A stretch of DNA of 64,000 nt, taken from positions 62,001 to 126,000 of the forward strand of contig NVTE01000004.1 in NCBI GenBank assembly GCA_002401455.1, in the 5' to 3' direction. Each line of letters opens with the position of its first letter. Position 1 is the first letter of the stretch. Source of the DNA: Alphaproteobacteria bacterium. GTDB taxonomy: Bacteria > Pseudomonadota > Alphaproteobacteria > Sphingomonadales > Emcibacteraceae. This document shows positions 49,377 through 57,461 of this stretch, piece by piece. Under the pieces are notes generated by a model, which was not told where the DNA came from, made no database searches, and was given only the letters and a program-made list of their open reading frames with translations. The translations under genes and the position numbers were made by a program.

Positions 49377-49450
49377 GGCCGGATGGCCTTGTGTTCCTTG
49401 TAATAGGGGGTTCAGACCCCATATAAGGGACACATCCATCCGGCCTCATT
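49377..49450 (+). terminator. Long hairpin with T tail after pnp
   Basis: GGCCGGATGG (49377-49386) pairs with CCATCCGGCC (49436-49445); inside it GTGTTCCTT (49391-49399) pairs with AAGGGACAC (49425-49433), and GGGG with CCCC at the top around TTCAGA. TCATTTTTA follows. It is larger than an ordinary terminator and may also be a stable small RNA or the 3' end of the transcript. Confidence 0.75.
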
Positions 49451-49501
49451 TTTATAGATGCCGGCAAAGGGGTCTGGCTGTTTTGTAGGGTAAGAACCGT
49501 T

Positions 49502-50899
49502 ATGAGTTTACTTGAACCGTTGATGATGTCAGGAAAAGAAGTCCTGCCACTTGTGGAGGGCGGCAAGGGGATTTCTGCCACTAATGGCATCAGTGCTGGC
49601 GCGTGGGCTGCGGCCGGAGGGGTCGGTACCGTCAGCTGTGTCAATGCGGACAGTTTTGATGGCCAGGGAAATGTCATTCCCCAGATTTATCACGGTAAAA
49701 CAAGAATTGAACGCCATCAGGAACTGATAGAATACGCCATCAATGGCGGTCTTACCCAGGTTCGGGATGCTCATGACCTGGCCGGCGGCCAGGGCCGTAT
49801 TCATATCAATGTCCTGTGGGAAATGGGTGGCGCAGAAGCCATTCTTGAAGGCGTGCTGACCAAAGCCAAGGGCCTTGTACATGGTGTGACCTGTGGCGCA
49901 GGCATGCCCTATAAGCTCAGCGAAATTGCCGCCAAACATGAAGTTTTTTATCATCCGATTATTTCATCGGCCCGGGCTTTCGGCATTCTGTGGAAACGGG
50001 CCTACAAAAAACATGGTGATTGGCTGGGCAGTGTGGTCTATGAAGATCCGTGGCTTGCCGGTGGCCATAATGGCCTGACCAATGCTGAAGACCCCCGCGA
50101 GCCTCAGGACCCCTACCCCCGGGTAGCCGCGCTGCGGACCATGATGAATAAATTTGGCCTGCAGCATGTTCCGATCATCATGGCCGGTGGAGTCTGGTAC
50201 TTACGGGACTGGACCAACTGGCTCAATAACCCGGAAATTGGCCTGATCGCCTTTCAGTATGGCACTCGGCCTTTGCTGACCAAGGAAAGCCCGATTCCAA
50301 AAATCTGGAAAGATGCCCTGACCACCTTGAAGGAAGGCGATATTCTTCTTCATCGCTTCAGCCCGACCGGATTTTATTCGTCAGCGGTCAAGACCCGGTT
50401 CCTGCGCGAGCTGCAAGGCCGTTCTGACCGTCAGGTGACCTTCAGTGGCAAGCAGACCGAGGAATTTTCCGCTGAAATTCAGGCGGGAAAAAGAAAATAT
50501 TTTGTTCAGCCTGAAGATAAACCAAAAGCAGACCTGTGGATTGCCGACGGATTTTCCGAGGCTCTGAAGACACCCGACGGGACCTTGGTCTTTGATACCC
50601 CGGCCCAGGCCCTGGACATCCGCAAGGATCAGAAAGACTGCATGGGTTGTCTCAGCCAGTGTAAATTTTCCAATTGGTCCCAGAATGAGGACGCAAATTA
50701 TTCCACCGGACGGGGCGCAGATCCGCGCAGCTTCTGTATTCAGAAAACCCTGATGGACATTTCTCATGGCGGCGCATTGGAAGATAATCTGATGTTTGCC
50801 GGCCATGCAGCGTTTAATTTCTCGACCGACCCTTTCTTCAGCAACGGCTTTGTGCCAACGGTGAAAGAATTGTTTGAACGTATTTTAACCGGGGATTAA
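49502..50899 (+). CDS. Nitronate monooxygenase-like flavin oxidoreductase with cysteine cluster
   Basis: A 465-residue FMN-dependent TIM-barrel protein of the 2-nitropropane dioxygenase / NAD(P)H-dependent flavin oxidoreductase family. GISAGAWAAAGGVGTVSCVNADSF is near the start and VPIIMAGGVWYLRDW (about 222-236) forms a phosphate-binding loop. The last 90 residues contain CMGCLSQC (Cys380, Cys383, Cys387) and a further Cys412, an arrangement suited to Fe-S or zinc. Most short family members lack such a cluster. Substrate unknown. The gene stands alone between the pnp hairpin and irr. Confidence 0.82.
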   Translation: MSLLEPLMMSGKEVLPLVEGGKGISATNGISAGAWAAAGGVGTVSCVNADSFDGQGNVIPQIYHGKTRIERHQELIEYAINGGLTQVRDAHDLAGGQGRIHINVLWEMGGAEAILEGVLTKAKGLVHGVTCGAGMPYKLSEIAAKHEVFYHPIISSARAFGILWKRAYKKHGDWLGSVVYEDPWLAGGHNGLTNAEDPREPQDPYPRVAALRTMMNKFGLQHVPIIMAGGVWYLRDWTNWLNNPEIGLIAFQYGTRPLLTKESPIPKIWKDALTTLKEGDILLHRFSPTGFYSSAVKTRFLRELQGRSDRQVTFSGKQTEEFSAEIQAGKRKYFVQPEDKPKADLWIADGFSEALKTPDGTLVFDTPAQALDIRKDQKDCMGCLSQCKFSNWSQNEDANYSTGRGADPRSFCIQKTLMDISHGGALEDNLMFAGHAAFNFSTDPFFSNGFVPTVKELFERILTGD

Positions 50900-51002
50900 A
50901 GGCAGTTTTTAGCAAAATTGTCCCATCGCCCCCAGAGATTATTTCATTATTTCGTCATTATGGAGTATTGTCGGGGGAGCGAATGGAGTTGATGGACATC
51001 CC

Positions 51003-51455
51003 ATGTCAGACCAAGTCAAAACGAACCATAAAACAACAGCCAAAGAAAGGCCTTTTGCCCGGGCCATTCAGACCCTACGGAATGTGGGTTTGCGGCCTAC
51101 CCGTCAGCGTATGGCTTTGGCAAAAATCCTCTTTGATGGGGCCAATCGCCATGTGACGGCCGACAGTCTTCATGAGGAAATTGACAAAGCCAATATTACC
51201 ATCTCCCGGGCGACCATCTATAACACCCTGCATCAATTCACCGATGTGGGCCTCCTGCGGGAAGTGGTGGTGGATTCTGGCCGGACCTATTTTGATACCA
51301 ACGTTACGGATCACCATCATTATTTTCTCGAAGAGGAAGGCTGTCTGCAGGATATCCCTGACGGGGCGTTAACAATTGGCCTGCTGCCGGAAGTGCCCCC
51401 GGGAAAGAAATTCTCCCGGGTTGAGGTGATCATTCATGTGGCGAAAGACAGTTAA
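51003..51455 (+). CDS. irr: Irr, iron response regulator (Fur family)
   Basis: A 150-residue Fur-superfamily regulator. The winged helix spans about 20-90 (LRPTRQRMALAKILF, then SRATIYNTLHQFTDVGLL), and the dimer domain has FDTNVTDHHHYFLEEEG with the three-histidine stretch at 104-106, typical of Irr rather than Fur. Only one cysteine is seen (114), so no zinc-binding CxxC. In alphaproteobacteria Irr senses heme and iron and controls uptake, Fe-S and heme genes through ICE sites; the feo and suf genes in this window are likely targets. Its last 4 bases overlap the convergent SH3 gene. Confidence 0.9.
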   Translation: MSDQVKTNHKTTAKERPFARAIQTLRNVGLRPTRQRMALAKILFDGANRHVTADSLHEEIDKANITISRATIYNTLHQFTDVGLLREVVVDSGRTYFDTNVTDHHHYFLEEEGCLQDIPDGALTIGLLPEVPPGKKFSRVEVIIHVAKDS

Positions 51456-51964
51456 TCAAGATTTTCTTCGTCGAGAGTACCCCAGAAACTGCCCTGTTTC
51501 AGCCAGCCTTTGAAACCATTGAGGTCCAGCTCGCACCATCCCCCGGCACAGCGGCGTATTTTCCCAATCACGCCGGCTTCAGCAATCACAGCCACCGACT
51601 GATCCGGGTCTGGGCCTTTCAATAGATTTTGCTGTTCTGCAATGATCAGGGCGGTACGTTTGCTGGATAACAACGGCCCCCAGATCCAACCAGTGGCTCC
51701 CTCGGAGTCAACTATTTTGCGCCAGTTTTCATATTCGGCAATGATCTTTACCGGCAGGTGTCTTTTTTTGAAGACCCAGGTAATGGGATATTTTCCGTCT
51801 GGACCGGTTCTGACATTGACGGTCTTTTTGGCCAGAGAGACATATCTGGGCACCAGTAGCCCGCTCTTACCCACGATGGTCCGTTCCTGTGCCGCATCTG
51901 AAAGGTCTGGCAGGGCCAAAAGCATGAGGCTGGTTATGAGGCATATCAAGCGACGGGAGGCCAT
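51452..51964 (-). CDS. Secreted SH3-domain protein
   Basis: A 170-residue protein. I start at the ATG at 51964 because AGAGGAAAAAA precedes it and the sequence MASRRLICLITSLMLLALPD forms a signal peptide (about 1-24); a much longer frame from 52084 would bury that. The mature protein has two bacterial SH3 (SH3_3/DUF1058-like) modules: NVRTGPDGKYPITWVFKKRH (about 51-70) and GPDPDQSVAVIAEAGVIGKI (about 118-137). Such domains bind cell-wall peptide or proteins in the periplasm. Role unknown. Confidence 0.8.
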   Translation of the reverse strand: MASRRLICLITSLMLLALPDLSDAAQERTIVGKSGLLVPRYVSLAKKTVNVRTGPDGKYPITWVFKKRHLPVKIIAEYENWRKIVDSEGATGWIWGPLLSSKRTALIIAEQQNLLKGPDPDQSVAVIAEAGVIGKIRRCAGGWCELDLNGFKGWLKQGSFWGTLDEENLD

Positions 51965-52126
51965 TGTGTTTTTTCCTCTGGCTGGGGGTGATTTTTTTGG
52001 ATTATGTGCCGAATATTGACTGAGATGTTTGAATACGGTCGTGCTTTCTGCTAGACATGATAAAGAATGGAAAGGCGACCACAAGCCTTTTTATGTGCCC
52101 AATGATAATAAAAACCGGAATTCTGA

Positions 52127-53113
52127 ATGACGTCAAAGAAACCACTGGTAATCGTTACAAGAAAATTGCCTGACATTATTGAAACGCGGATGATGGAATT
52201 ATTTAATGTCCGCCTTAATCTGGATGATCATGCCTTTGGCGCCGCCGAAATGGCCGCTGCCGTTAAAGAGGCGGATGTTCTGGTGCCGACAGTGACCGAC
52301 CGGCTGGATGCCAGAATTCTGGCCCAGGCCGGACCTAATTTGAAGTTGATTGCCAATTTTGGCGCCGGCGTCGATCATATTGACCTGGCCTCTGCCCGAC
52401 AGCGCAGTATTACCGTTACCAATACGCCGGGTGTCCTGACCGAGGATACCGCCGATATGACCTTGGCCCTGATTCTGGCGGTGCCGCGTCGCCTGCTCGA
52501 AGGGGAAAGACTGCTGCAAAGCGGTGAATGGACCGGATGGTCCCCGACCGGCATGACCGGCTCCCGCATTTGGGGCAAGCGGCTGGGCATCATTGGTATG
52601 GGCCGCATTGGCCAGGCCGTCGCCCGTCGGGCCAAAGCCTTTGGTATGTCCATTCATTATCATAACCGCCACCGGGCAGGCGCGGATGTTGAGGAAGAGC
52701 TTGAGGCAACCTATTGGGAAAGCCTGGATCAGATGTTGGCGCGGATGGATATTATTTCCGTCAATTGCCCCCATACACCGGCGACCTACCATCTGTTGTC
52801 AGCCCGTCGTCTGAAACTGATGCAAAAACATGCCTTTGTCATTAACACCTCTCGCGGAGAAGTTATTGACGAAAATGCTCTGATCAGGATGCTGGTGGCT
52901 GGCGAACTGGCCGGGGCCGGACTGGACGTGTTTGAAAATGAACCGGCGGTCAATCCAAAACTTCTGGAAATGCCTAACGTGGTGGCTCTGCCTCATATGG
53001 GGTCCGCGACCAAGGAAGGCCGTAATGACATGGGTGAGAAAGTCCTGATCAATATCAAGACCTTTGCCGATGGTCATAATCCGCCAGACCGGGTATTGGA
53101 AGACTGGGTATAA
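52127..53113 (+). CDS. D-2-hydroxyacid dehydrogenase (glyoxylate/hydroxypyruvate reductase-like)
   Basis: A 328-residue NAD(P)-dependent dehydrogenase that reduces 2-oxoacids to D-2-hydroxyacids or the reverse. The substrate domain begins at about 1-100 and 290-328 flanks the NAD domain with GIIGMGRIGQAVA (Rossmann). Catalytic Arg is in NTSRGEVIDENAL, the Glu follows in FENEPAV, and His in LPHMGSAT. The sequence is close to glyoxylate/hydroxypyruvate reductases; the exact substrate is not decided. It starts 42 bases from the divergent SH3 gene's upstream region and stands alone. Confidence 0.87.
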   Translation: MTSKKPLVIVTRKLPDIIETRMMELFNVRLNLDDHAFGAAEMAAAVKEADVLVPTVTDRLDARILAQAGPNLKLIANFGAGVDHIDLASARQRSITVTNTPGVLTEDTADMTLALILAVPRRLLEGERLLQSGEWTGWSPTGMTGSRIWGKRLGIIGMGRIGQAVARRAKAFGMSIHYHNRHRAGADVEEELEATYWESLDQMLARMDIISVNCPHTPATYHLLSARRLKLMQKHAFVINTSRGEVIDENALIRMLVAGELAGAGLDVFENEPAVNPKLLEMPNVVALPHMGSATKEGRNDMGEKVLINIKTFADGHNPPDRVLEDWV

Positions 53114-53164
53114 GATTTTTCAGGATCTGACCCTGAACACTGGTATCCTTAATATCCAGAGTGG

Positions 53165-53191
53165 TACCGGTATTTATCTCCGGTAATTATT
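53165..53191. terminator. Weak hairpin between convergent genes
   Basis: TACCGG (53165-53170) pairs with CCGGTA (53180-53185) around a 9-base loop, with AT-rich flanks. It may end the dehydrogenase gene, but the short stem makes this tentative. Confidence 0.4.
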
Positions 53192-53942
53192 TAACCGATC
53201 CACAGGCTGGGCACCCCGGATCTTTGGGCAGTCGGATGGTCCGACTGGTGGCGCTGAGCGCATCATAGAGCACCAGCTTTCCGGCCAGGCTGTCCCCGAG
53301 CTCAAGCAGTTCCTTCAGAACCTCAACCGCCTGCATGGTGCCGAGCACGCCGGCGACCGCGCCCAATATGCCGGCCTCAGCACAATTACCCACCGCCCCC
53401 GGATGGTTTGGGATGAAACAGCGGTAACAGGGTTTATCGCTAAGATAGCCCTTAAAGGTGCTGATCTGGCCGTCAAACTGACTAAGGGCCGCAGAGACCA
53501 GAGGCTTTTTCAGCTTCAGGCAGACATCATTGATCAGAAACCGGGTGTCAAAATTATCACAGCCATCAGCGACAATGTCATAGTCCGCAACCAGACTTTC
53601 AGCATTGGCCGCCGTTAGTCGTTCCGGTACCTCAATGATCTTCACGTCCGGGTTAATCTGCTGGATCATATGCCGGGCGCTATGGGTTTTCAGGTTACCG
53701 ATCTGCTCTGTGGTATGCAGGACTTGGCGCTGAAGGTTGCTGAGATCAACCACATCATCATCGATGACGCCGATGGTCCCGACCCCGGCGGCGGCAAGAT
53801 AGAGAATCAGGGGGCTGCCCAATCCTCCGGCCCCGACCACCAGAACCCGAGAGGCCAGCAGTTTTTGCTGTCCAGCCCCGCCGACCTGCTTCAGGATGAT
53901 ATGGCGGGCATAACGGTCCAGCTGTTGGTCATTAAGCATCAT
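53187..53942 (-). CDS. MoeB/ThiF-like E1 adenylating enzyme
   Basis: A 251-residue E1-like protein that adenylates the C terminus of a small beta-grasp protein in sulfur transfer (molybdopterin, thiamine or cysteine-type pathways). The ATP loop GAGGLG is at 38-43, the zinc cysteines are at 172, 175, 244 and 247, and Cys187 corresponds to the conserved active-site area. It starts with ATGATG at 53942 (or 53939) and overlaps the end of the beta-grasp gene by 11 bases, so the two are coupled. The exact pathway is unclear: the MoaD-like partner lacks the Gly-Gly end such enzymes need. Confidence 0.85.
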   Translation of the reverse strand: MMLNDQQLDRYARHIILKQVGGAGQQKLLASRVLVVGAGGLGSPLILYLAAAGVGTIGVIDDDVVDLSNLQRQVLHTTEQIGNLKTHSARHMIQQINPDVKIIEVPERLTAANAESLVADYDIVADGCDNFDTRFLINDVCLKLKKPLVSAALSQFDGQISTFKGYLSDKPCYRCFIPNHPGAVGNCAEAGILGAVAGVLGTMQAVEVLKELLELGDSLAGKLVLYDALSATSRTIRLPKDPGCPACGSVK

Positions 53943-54222
53943 GGTTGCCGTTGTTGTCCGGGGCGTCTTCGGGGTCGTCATCGGAATCGTTGGCCACATC
54001 AACAGTAATTTCCACATCCTCATAATCGGCTGGCAGGATCACGAAGACATCATTCTCCTGAACGACCAGCTCGTCGGGATTGATCACTTCCTCGCCATTA
54101 CGCATGACGGCAAATTCCTTCAGGCCGACCGCCCGGGCCTCGGCCAGGATGCGGTCAATGGTAAGCTCTGTCACCAGAAGAGTGGATTCGGCGCCCTGCA
54201 CCCTGAGAAGCACTGTTGCCAT
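53932..54222 (-). CDS. Beta-grasp (MoaD/ThiS-like) protein without C-terminal Gly-Gly
   Basis: A 96-residue protein from the ATG at 54222. Residues 1-65 have a MoaD/ThiS-like pattern (VTELTIDRILAEARAVGL, then EFAVMRNGEEVINPDELV and NDVFVILP). It does not end in the Gly-Gly that sulfur carriers use; instead it carries an acidic, low-complexity tail (DSDDDPEDAPDNNGNHDA). It follows cysK by 4 bases and overlaps the MoeB-like gene, which suggests it belongs to their pathway. It could be a degenerate carrier, a carrier that is proteolytically trimmed, or a beta-grasp protein with another role. Confidence 0.75.
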   Translation of the reverse strand: MATVLLRVQGAESTLLVTELTIDRILAEARAVGLKEFAVMRNGEEVINPDELVVQENDVFVILPADYEDVEITVDVANDSDDDPEDAPDNNGNHDA

Positions 54223-54226
54223 AATC

Positions 54227-55192
54227 TTATAGCCCGTCAAACATAGGGGTGGACAGATAGCGTTCGGCGAAAGACGGGATGATGACAACAATTACTTTGC
54301 CTTTCATGTCATCCCGTTCTGCCAGCTCAAGCGCGGCGGCGACGGCGGCTCCTGATGAAATACCCACCGGAATACCTTCTTTTCTTGCGATAAGACGGGC
54401 GGTTTCGAAGGAGGTTTCATTGCCGATGGTCAGCACTTCGTCAATAAATTGGGTGTCGAGGATTTCCGGGATGAAACCGGCGCCAATGCCTTGAATTTTG
54501 TGAGGGCCGGGTTGGCCACCGGACAGGATCGGGCTGTCTTCCGGCTCGACGGCAACAATATAGAGGCTGCCCTTCTTGGGTTTTAGGGCGCGGGCGATGC
54601 CGGTGATGGTGCCGCCGGTGCCGACGCCTGACACAATGACATCGACCTTACCATTGGTATCATTCCAGATTTCATTGGCAGTGGTAATCTCGTGAATCGC
54701 AGGGTTGGCAGGGTTGGCGAATTGTTGGGGCATGACCGCATTATCGGACGCATCGACCATTTCCTGGGCCCGGGCGATAGCGCCCTTCATGCCCAGTTCC
54801 GCCGGGGACAGCTCAAGCTTGGCCCCGAGGATCAGCAGCATTTTGCGCCGTTCCATGGACATGCTTTCGGGCATCACCAGGGTCAGGTCATAGCCTTTGG
54901 CCGCACAGACAAAGGCCAGGGAAATCCCGGTATTACCTGACGTTGGCTCAATGATCATGGTGCCGGGCTTGATTTTTCCCTGCTTTTCCAGGGCGGCAAT
55001 CATGGCGGCGCCGATGCGATCCTTGACCGAGGCCAGGGGGTTGAAGAATTCCAGTTTCAGCAGAATCTCTGCGCCAAGGTCACGCCCCATGCGGTTCATG
55101 CGGACCAGGGGGGTATTGCCCATGGTTTCAATGATCGTGTCGTAAATTCTGCCGCGGCCTTGGGTACCAGTGTCAGTAACAGTATCGGTCAT
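54227..55192 (-). CDS. cysK: Cysteine synthase (O-acetylserine sulfhydrylase)
   Basis: A 321-residue PLP enzyme that makes cysteine from O-acetylserine and sulfide. The PLP lysine is Lys57 in ASVKDRIG, and [13 protein letters not shown] and a [14 protein letters not shown] loop hold the cofactor. I start at the ATG at 55192, with GCAGGAGAT upstream; a longer frame from 55258 overlaps the regulator gene's end. It is next to an Rrf2-type regulator and upstream of the MoaD-like and MoeB-like genes. CysM-type activity cannot be excluded. Confidence 0.93.
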   Translation of the reverse strand: MTDTVTDTGTQGRGRIYDTIIETMGNTPLVRMNRMGRDLGAEILLKLEFFNPLASVKDRIGAAMIAALEKQGKIKPGTMIIEPTSGNTGISLAFVCAAKGYDLTLVMPESMSMERRKMLLILGAKLELSPAELGMKGAIARAQEMVDASDNAVMPQQFANPANPAIHEITTANEIWNDTNGKVDVIVSGVGTGGTITGIARALKPKKGSLYIVAVEPEDSPILSGGQPGPHKIQGIGAGFIPEILDTQFIDEVLTIGNETSFETARLIARKEGIPVGISSGAAVAAALELAERDDMKGKVIVVIIPSFAERYLSTPMFDGL

Positions 55193-55208
55193 ATGATATC
55201 TCCTGCGG

Positions 55209-55664
55209 TTATATGGTAAATGTGAAATCTTTAGCGGAATTTGTCTCGACGCCTTCACTCATGGCCTGCTGACATAAATCCTGTAAAGTAATTGTGTTAA
55301 GTTGTTCGACAATACTGGCGTTTAAATTTTCAATCAGGGGATTGATTACTTTTATGCCCAGGGGCGATTGGGACAGGGCGTCTTTTTGGTCTTTTTTATT
55401 ATCCATATTATTGACCACCTGCACAATCTCACCCACGGAAACCCGACGTCTTTCCCGGGCCAGATTATAGCCGCCTTTGGGACCTCTGACGCCTTTTAAT
55501 ATGCCGGCCCGGACCAATTGCTGCATGACCTGTTCCAGATAACGCTGGGGAATGCCTTGCCGATGGGTGATATCCCGGGACTGGACGGGCCCTGTGCGGC
55601 CATTATAGGCCACATCGACCACGGCTTCCAAGGCATATATCATTTTCTTTGTCAGTCGAAACAT
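55209..55664 (-). CDS. Rrf2-family regulator without Fe-S cysteines (CymR-like)
   Basis: A 151-residue Rrf2 winged-helix regulator. The DNA-binding part is visible as [14 protein letters not shown], then [34 protein letters not shown]. Unlike IscR or NsrR there is no three-cysteine cluster; only one cysteine is present (Cys in LQDLCQQA), so an Fe-S sensor is unlikely. CymR in Firmicutes has the same features, represses cysteine genes and acts with CysK. Here the gene is directly upstream of cysK on the same strand, so control of cysteine synthesis is a good guess but not proven. Confidence 0.85.
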   Translation of the reverse strand: MFRLTKKMIYALEAVVDVAYNGRTGPVQSRDITHRQGIPQRYLEQVMQQLVRAGILKGVRGPKGGYNLARERRRVSVGEIVQVVNNMDNKKDQKDALSQSPLGIKVINPLIENLNASIVEQLNTITLQDLCQQAMSEGVETNSAKDFTFTI

Positions 55665-55681
55665 GTCAGTTCTCTTTAAAA

Positions 55682-56137
55682 TTAGCTTTGGGTTCCTGTG
55701 GAGCCGAATCCGCCGGCCCCGCGTACGGTCTCATCAAGATTTTCGCGCACATCCCAGGTGATCTGGGTGACGGGCGCGATGATCATCTGGGCGATGCGCA
55801 TGCCCCGGGTGAGGGTAAAATCCTCCGTCCCGTGATTGATCAGGATCACTTTTACTTCGCCCCGGTAGTCGGCATCAATGGTGCCCGGGCTGTTAAGTAC
55901 GGTGACGCCGTTTTTCCAGGCCAGACCGGACCGGGGCCGCACCTGGGCCTCGAACCCATGGGGCAGGGCCATGGCAAATCCGGTCGGCACCAGTAGCCGC
56001 TCACCGACCTTGAGGGTTAGCTCCGTGCCTTCGCCCAGGGCCGCCATAAGGTCCATACCGGCCGAATGGATGGTTTCAAATTCCGGGCGTTTAAGTCCCG
56101 CGCCGTGGGGCAGTTGTTGAAAGCCGACGTGTGTCAT
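55682..56137 (-). CDS. dut: dUTP diphosphatase
   Basis: A 151-residue trimeric dUTPase that hydrolyses dUTP to dUMP and keeps uracil out of DNA. All five motifs are in order: [36 protein letters not shown] and [10 protein letters not shown] at the end, which carries the nucleotide-binding glycine-rich segment. It lies between coaBC and the Rrf2 gene on the same strand. Confidence 0.96.
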   Translation of the reverse strand: MTHVGFQQLPHGAGLKRPEFETIHSAGMDLMAALGEGTELTLKVGERLLVPTGFAMALPHGFEAQVRPRSGLAWKNGVTVLNSPGTIDADYRGEVKVILINHGTEDFTLTRGMRIAQMIIAPVTQITWDVRENLDETVRGAGGFGSTGTQS

Positions 56138-56172
56138 AAAATAATCCAGAAGTTTAGGTAAAAAATTGGGGG

Positions 56173-57396
56173 TTAAGTAAAATACTGTTCAATTTTGTCG
56201 GCCAGCCGTTTGGCGACCTGGTCTTTTGGGGCACTGTCCCAGTCTTCTGTGCCGGTGGCGGTCAGCAGGCTGACCTGATTATGATCACCGCCCATGACCG
56301 ATTGCCCGTTCTTTAACGAGACATCATTGGCGACAATCCAGTCACAGCCTTTGCGGTCCAGCTTGGCCTGGGCATGGGCCGCCACAGTCTCGGTTTCGGC
56401 GGCAAAGCCGATCACCAGGGCCGGACGATTGTCGCCTGGGGTCGCCAGCATTTTCAGAATGTCCGGATTTTCCACCAGGTCCAGCGGCGGCAGGGCACCG
56501 TTTTGTTTCTTTATCTTCTGGTCCATTTCCTGGGAGGTCCGCCAGTCGGCGACGGCAGCAACACAGAGCACCACATCGGCGGGCAGGGCCTTCTCGCAGG
56601 CGGCCAGCATTTCCCGCGCTGATTCGATCTGGATGGTCTCAATACCCGCAGGCTCCGGCAGATTTGTCGGTCCGGAAACCAGGCTGACCCGGGCCCCCAG
56701 ATCCCGCAGTGCCCGGGCGAGGGCATAGCCCTGTTTGCCTGACGAGCGGTTGGCGATATAGCGCACCGGATCTATCGCTTCATAGGTCGGTCCGGCGGTG
56801 ATCAGCACATGTTTGCCCGCCAAGGGTCCGCTGGGCCGGAAAAAAGTCTCCAGCGCCGCGACCATATCGTCCACTTCCGCCAGTCGACCGGCCCCGACTT
56901 CACCGCAGGCCAGCTGACCGCTGCCGGGGGGAATCATCAGAATGCCGTCTTGTTTAAGCTGGGCAATATTGCGCTGGGTCGCCGCATGGTGCCACATCTG
57001 GCTGTTCATGCTCGGGGCTAGCATCACCGGCTTGTCGGTGGCCAGCAGGGCGGTGGTTGCCAGATTGTCAGCGATCCCGGCGGCCATCTTGGCCATCATG
57101 TCGGCGGTGGCCGGGGCAACCAGAACCAGGTCGGCTTCCCGGGATAGGCGGATATGGCCCATTTCTACTTCATCGGTCAGGGAGAAGAGGTCAGTATAGG
57201 TTTTTTCACCGCTCAGACCGCTGATCGACAGGGGGGTGACAAATTGTTCGCCGCTGCGGGTCAGGATCACCCGCACGGTCATGCCGCGCTCACGCAGCCG
57301 CCGGATCAGGTCCAGGCATTTATAGGCCGCAATGCCGCCGCCAATAATCAACAATAAGCGTTTACCGTCCAGGGGACTGATCGAATCTAAGGTCAT
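56173..57396 (-). CDS. coaBC: CoaBC, phosphopantothenoylcysteine synthase/decarboxylase
   Basis: A 407-residue bifunctional enzyme of coenzyme A synthesis. The N-terminal CoaC domain (about 1-185) is a flavoprotein decarboxylase with the catalytic histidine in [31 protein letters not shown] and the cysteine in [13 protein letters not shown]. The C-terminal CoaB domain (about 190-407) begins with [20 protein letters not shown] and [12 protein letters not shown], which binds CTP and phosphopantothenate. Length and order are normal. Confidence 0.95.
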   Translation of the reverse strand: MTLDSISPLDGKRLLLIIGGGIAAYKCLDLIRRLRERGMTVRVILTRSGEQFVTPLSISGLSGEKTYTDLFSLTDEVEMGHIRLSREADLVLVAPATADMMAKMAAGIADNLATTALLATDKPVMLAPSMNSQMWHHAATQRNIAQLKQDGILMIPPGSGQLACGEVGAGRLAEVDDMVAALETFFRPSGPLAGKHVLITAGPTYEAIDPVRYIANRSSGKQGYALARALRDLGARVSLVSGPTNLPEPAGIETIQIESAREMLAACEKALPADVVLCVAAVADWRTSQEMDQKIKKQNGALPPLDLVENPDILKMLATPGDNRPALVIGFAAETETVAAHAQAKLDRKGCDWIVANDVSLKNGQSVMGGDHNQVSLLTATGTEDWDSAPKDQVAKRLADKIEQYFT

Positions 57397-57461
57397 GAAA
57401 CTAATGTAGGAATAAAAACTGGTAAAATCAATAGAACTACGGATAAATACTGTTATTTATT

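Noticed and set aside
49405-49420. GGGGGTTCAGACCCC looked like the T arm of a tRNA
   Set aside because: The TTC is followed by AGA without the conserved C-pair pattern, and no acceptor, D or anticodon arm fits around it; the whole region folds as one long hairpin instead.
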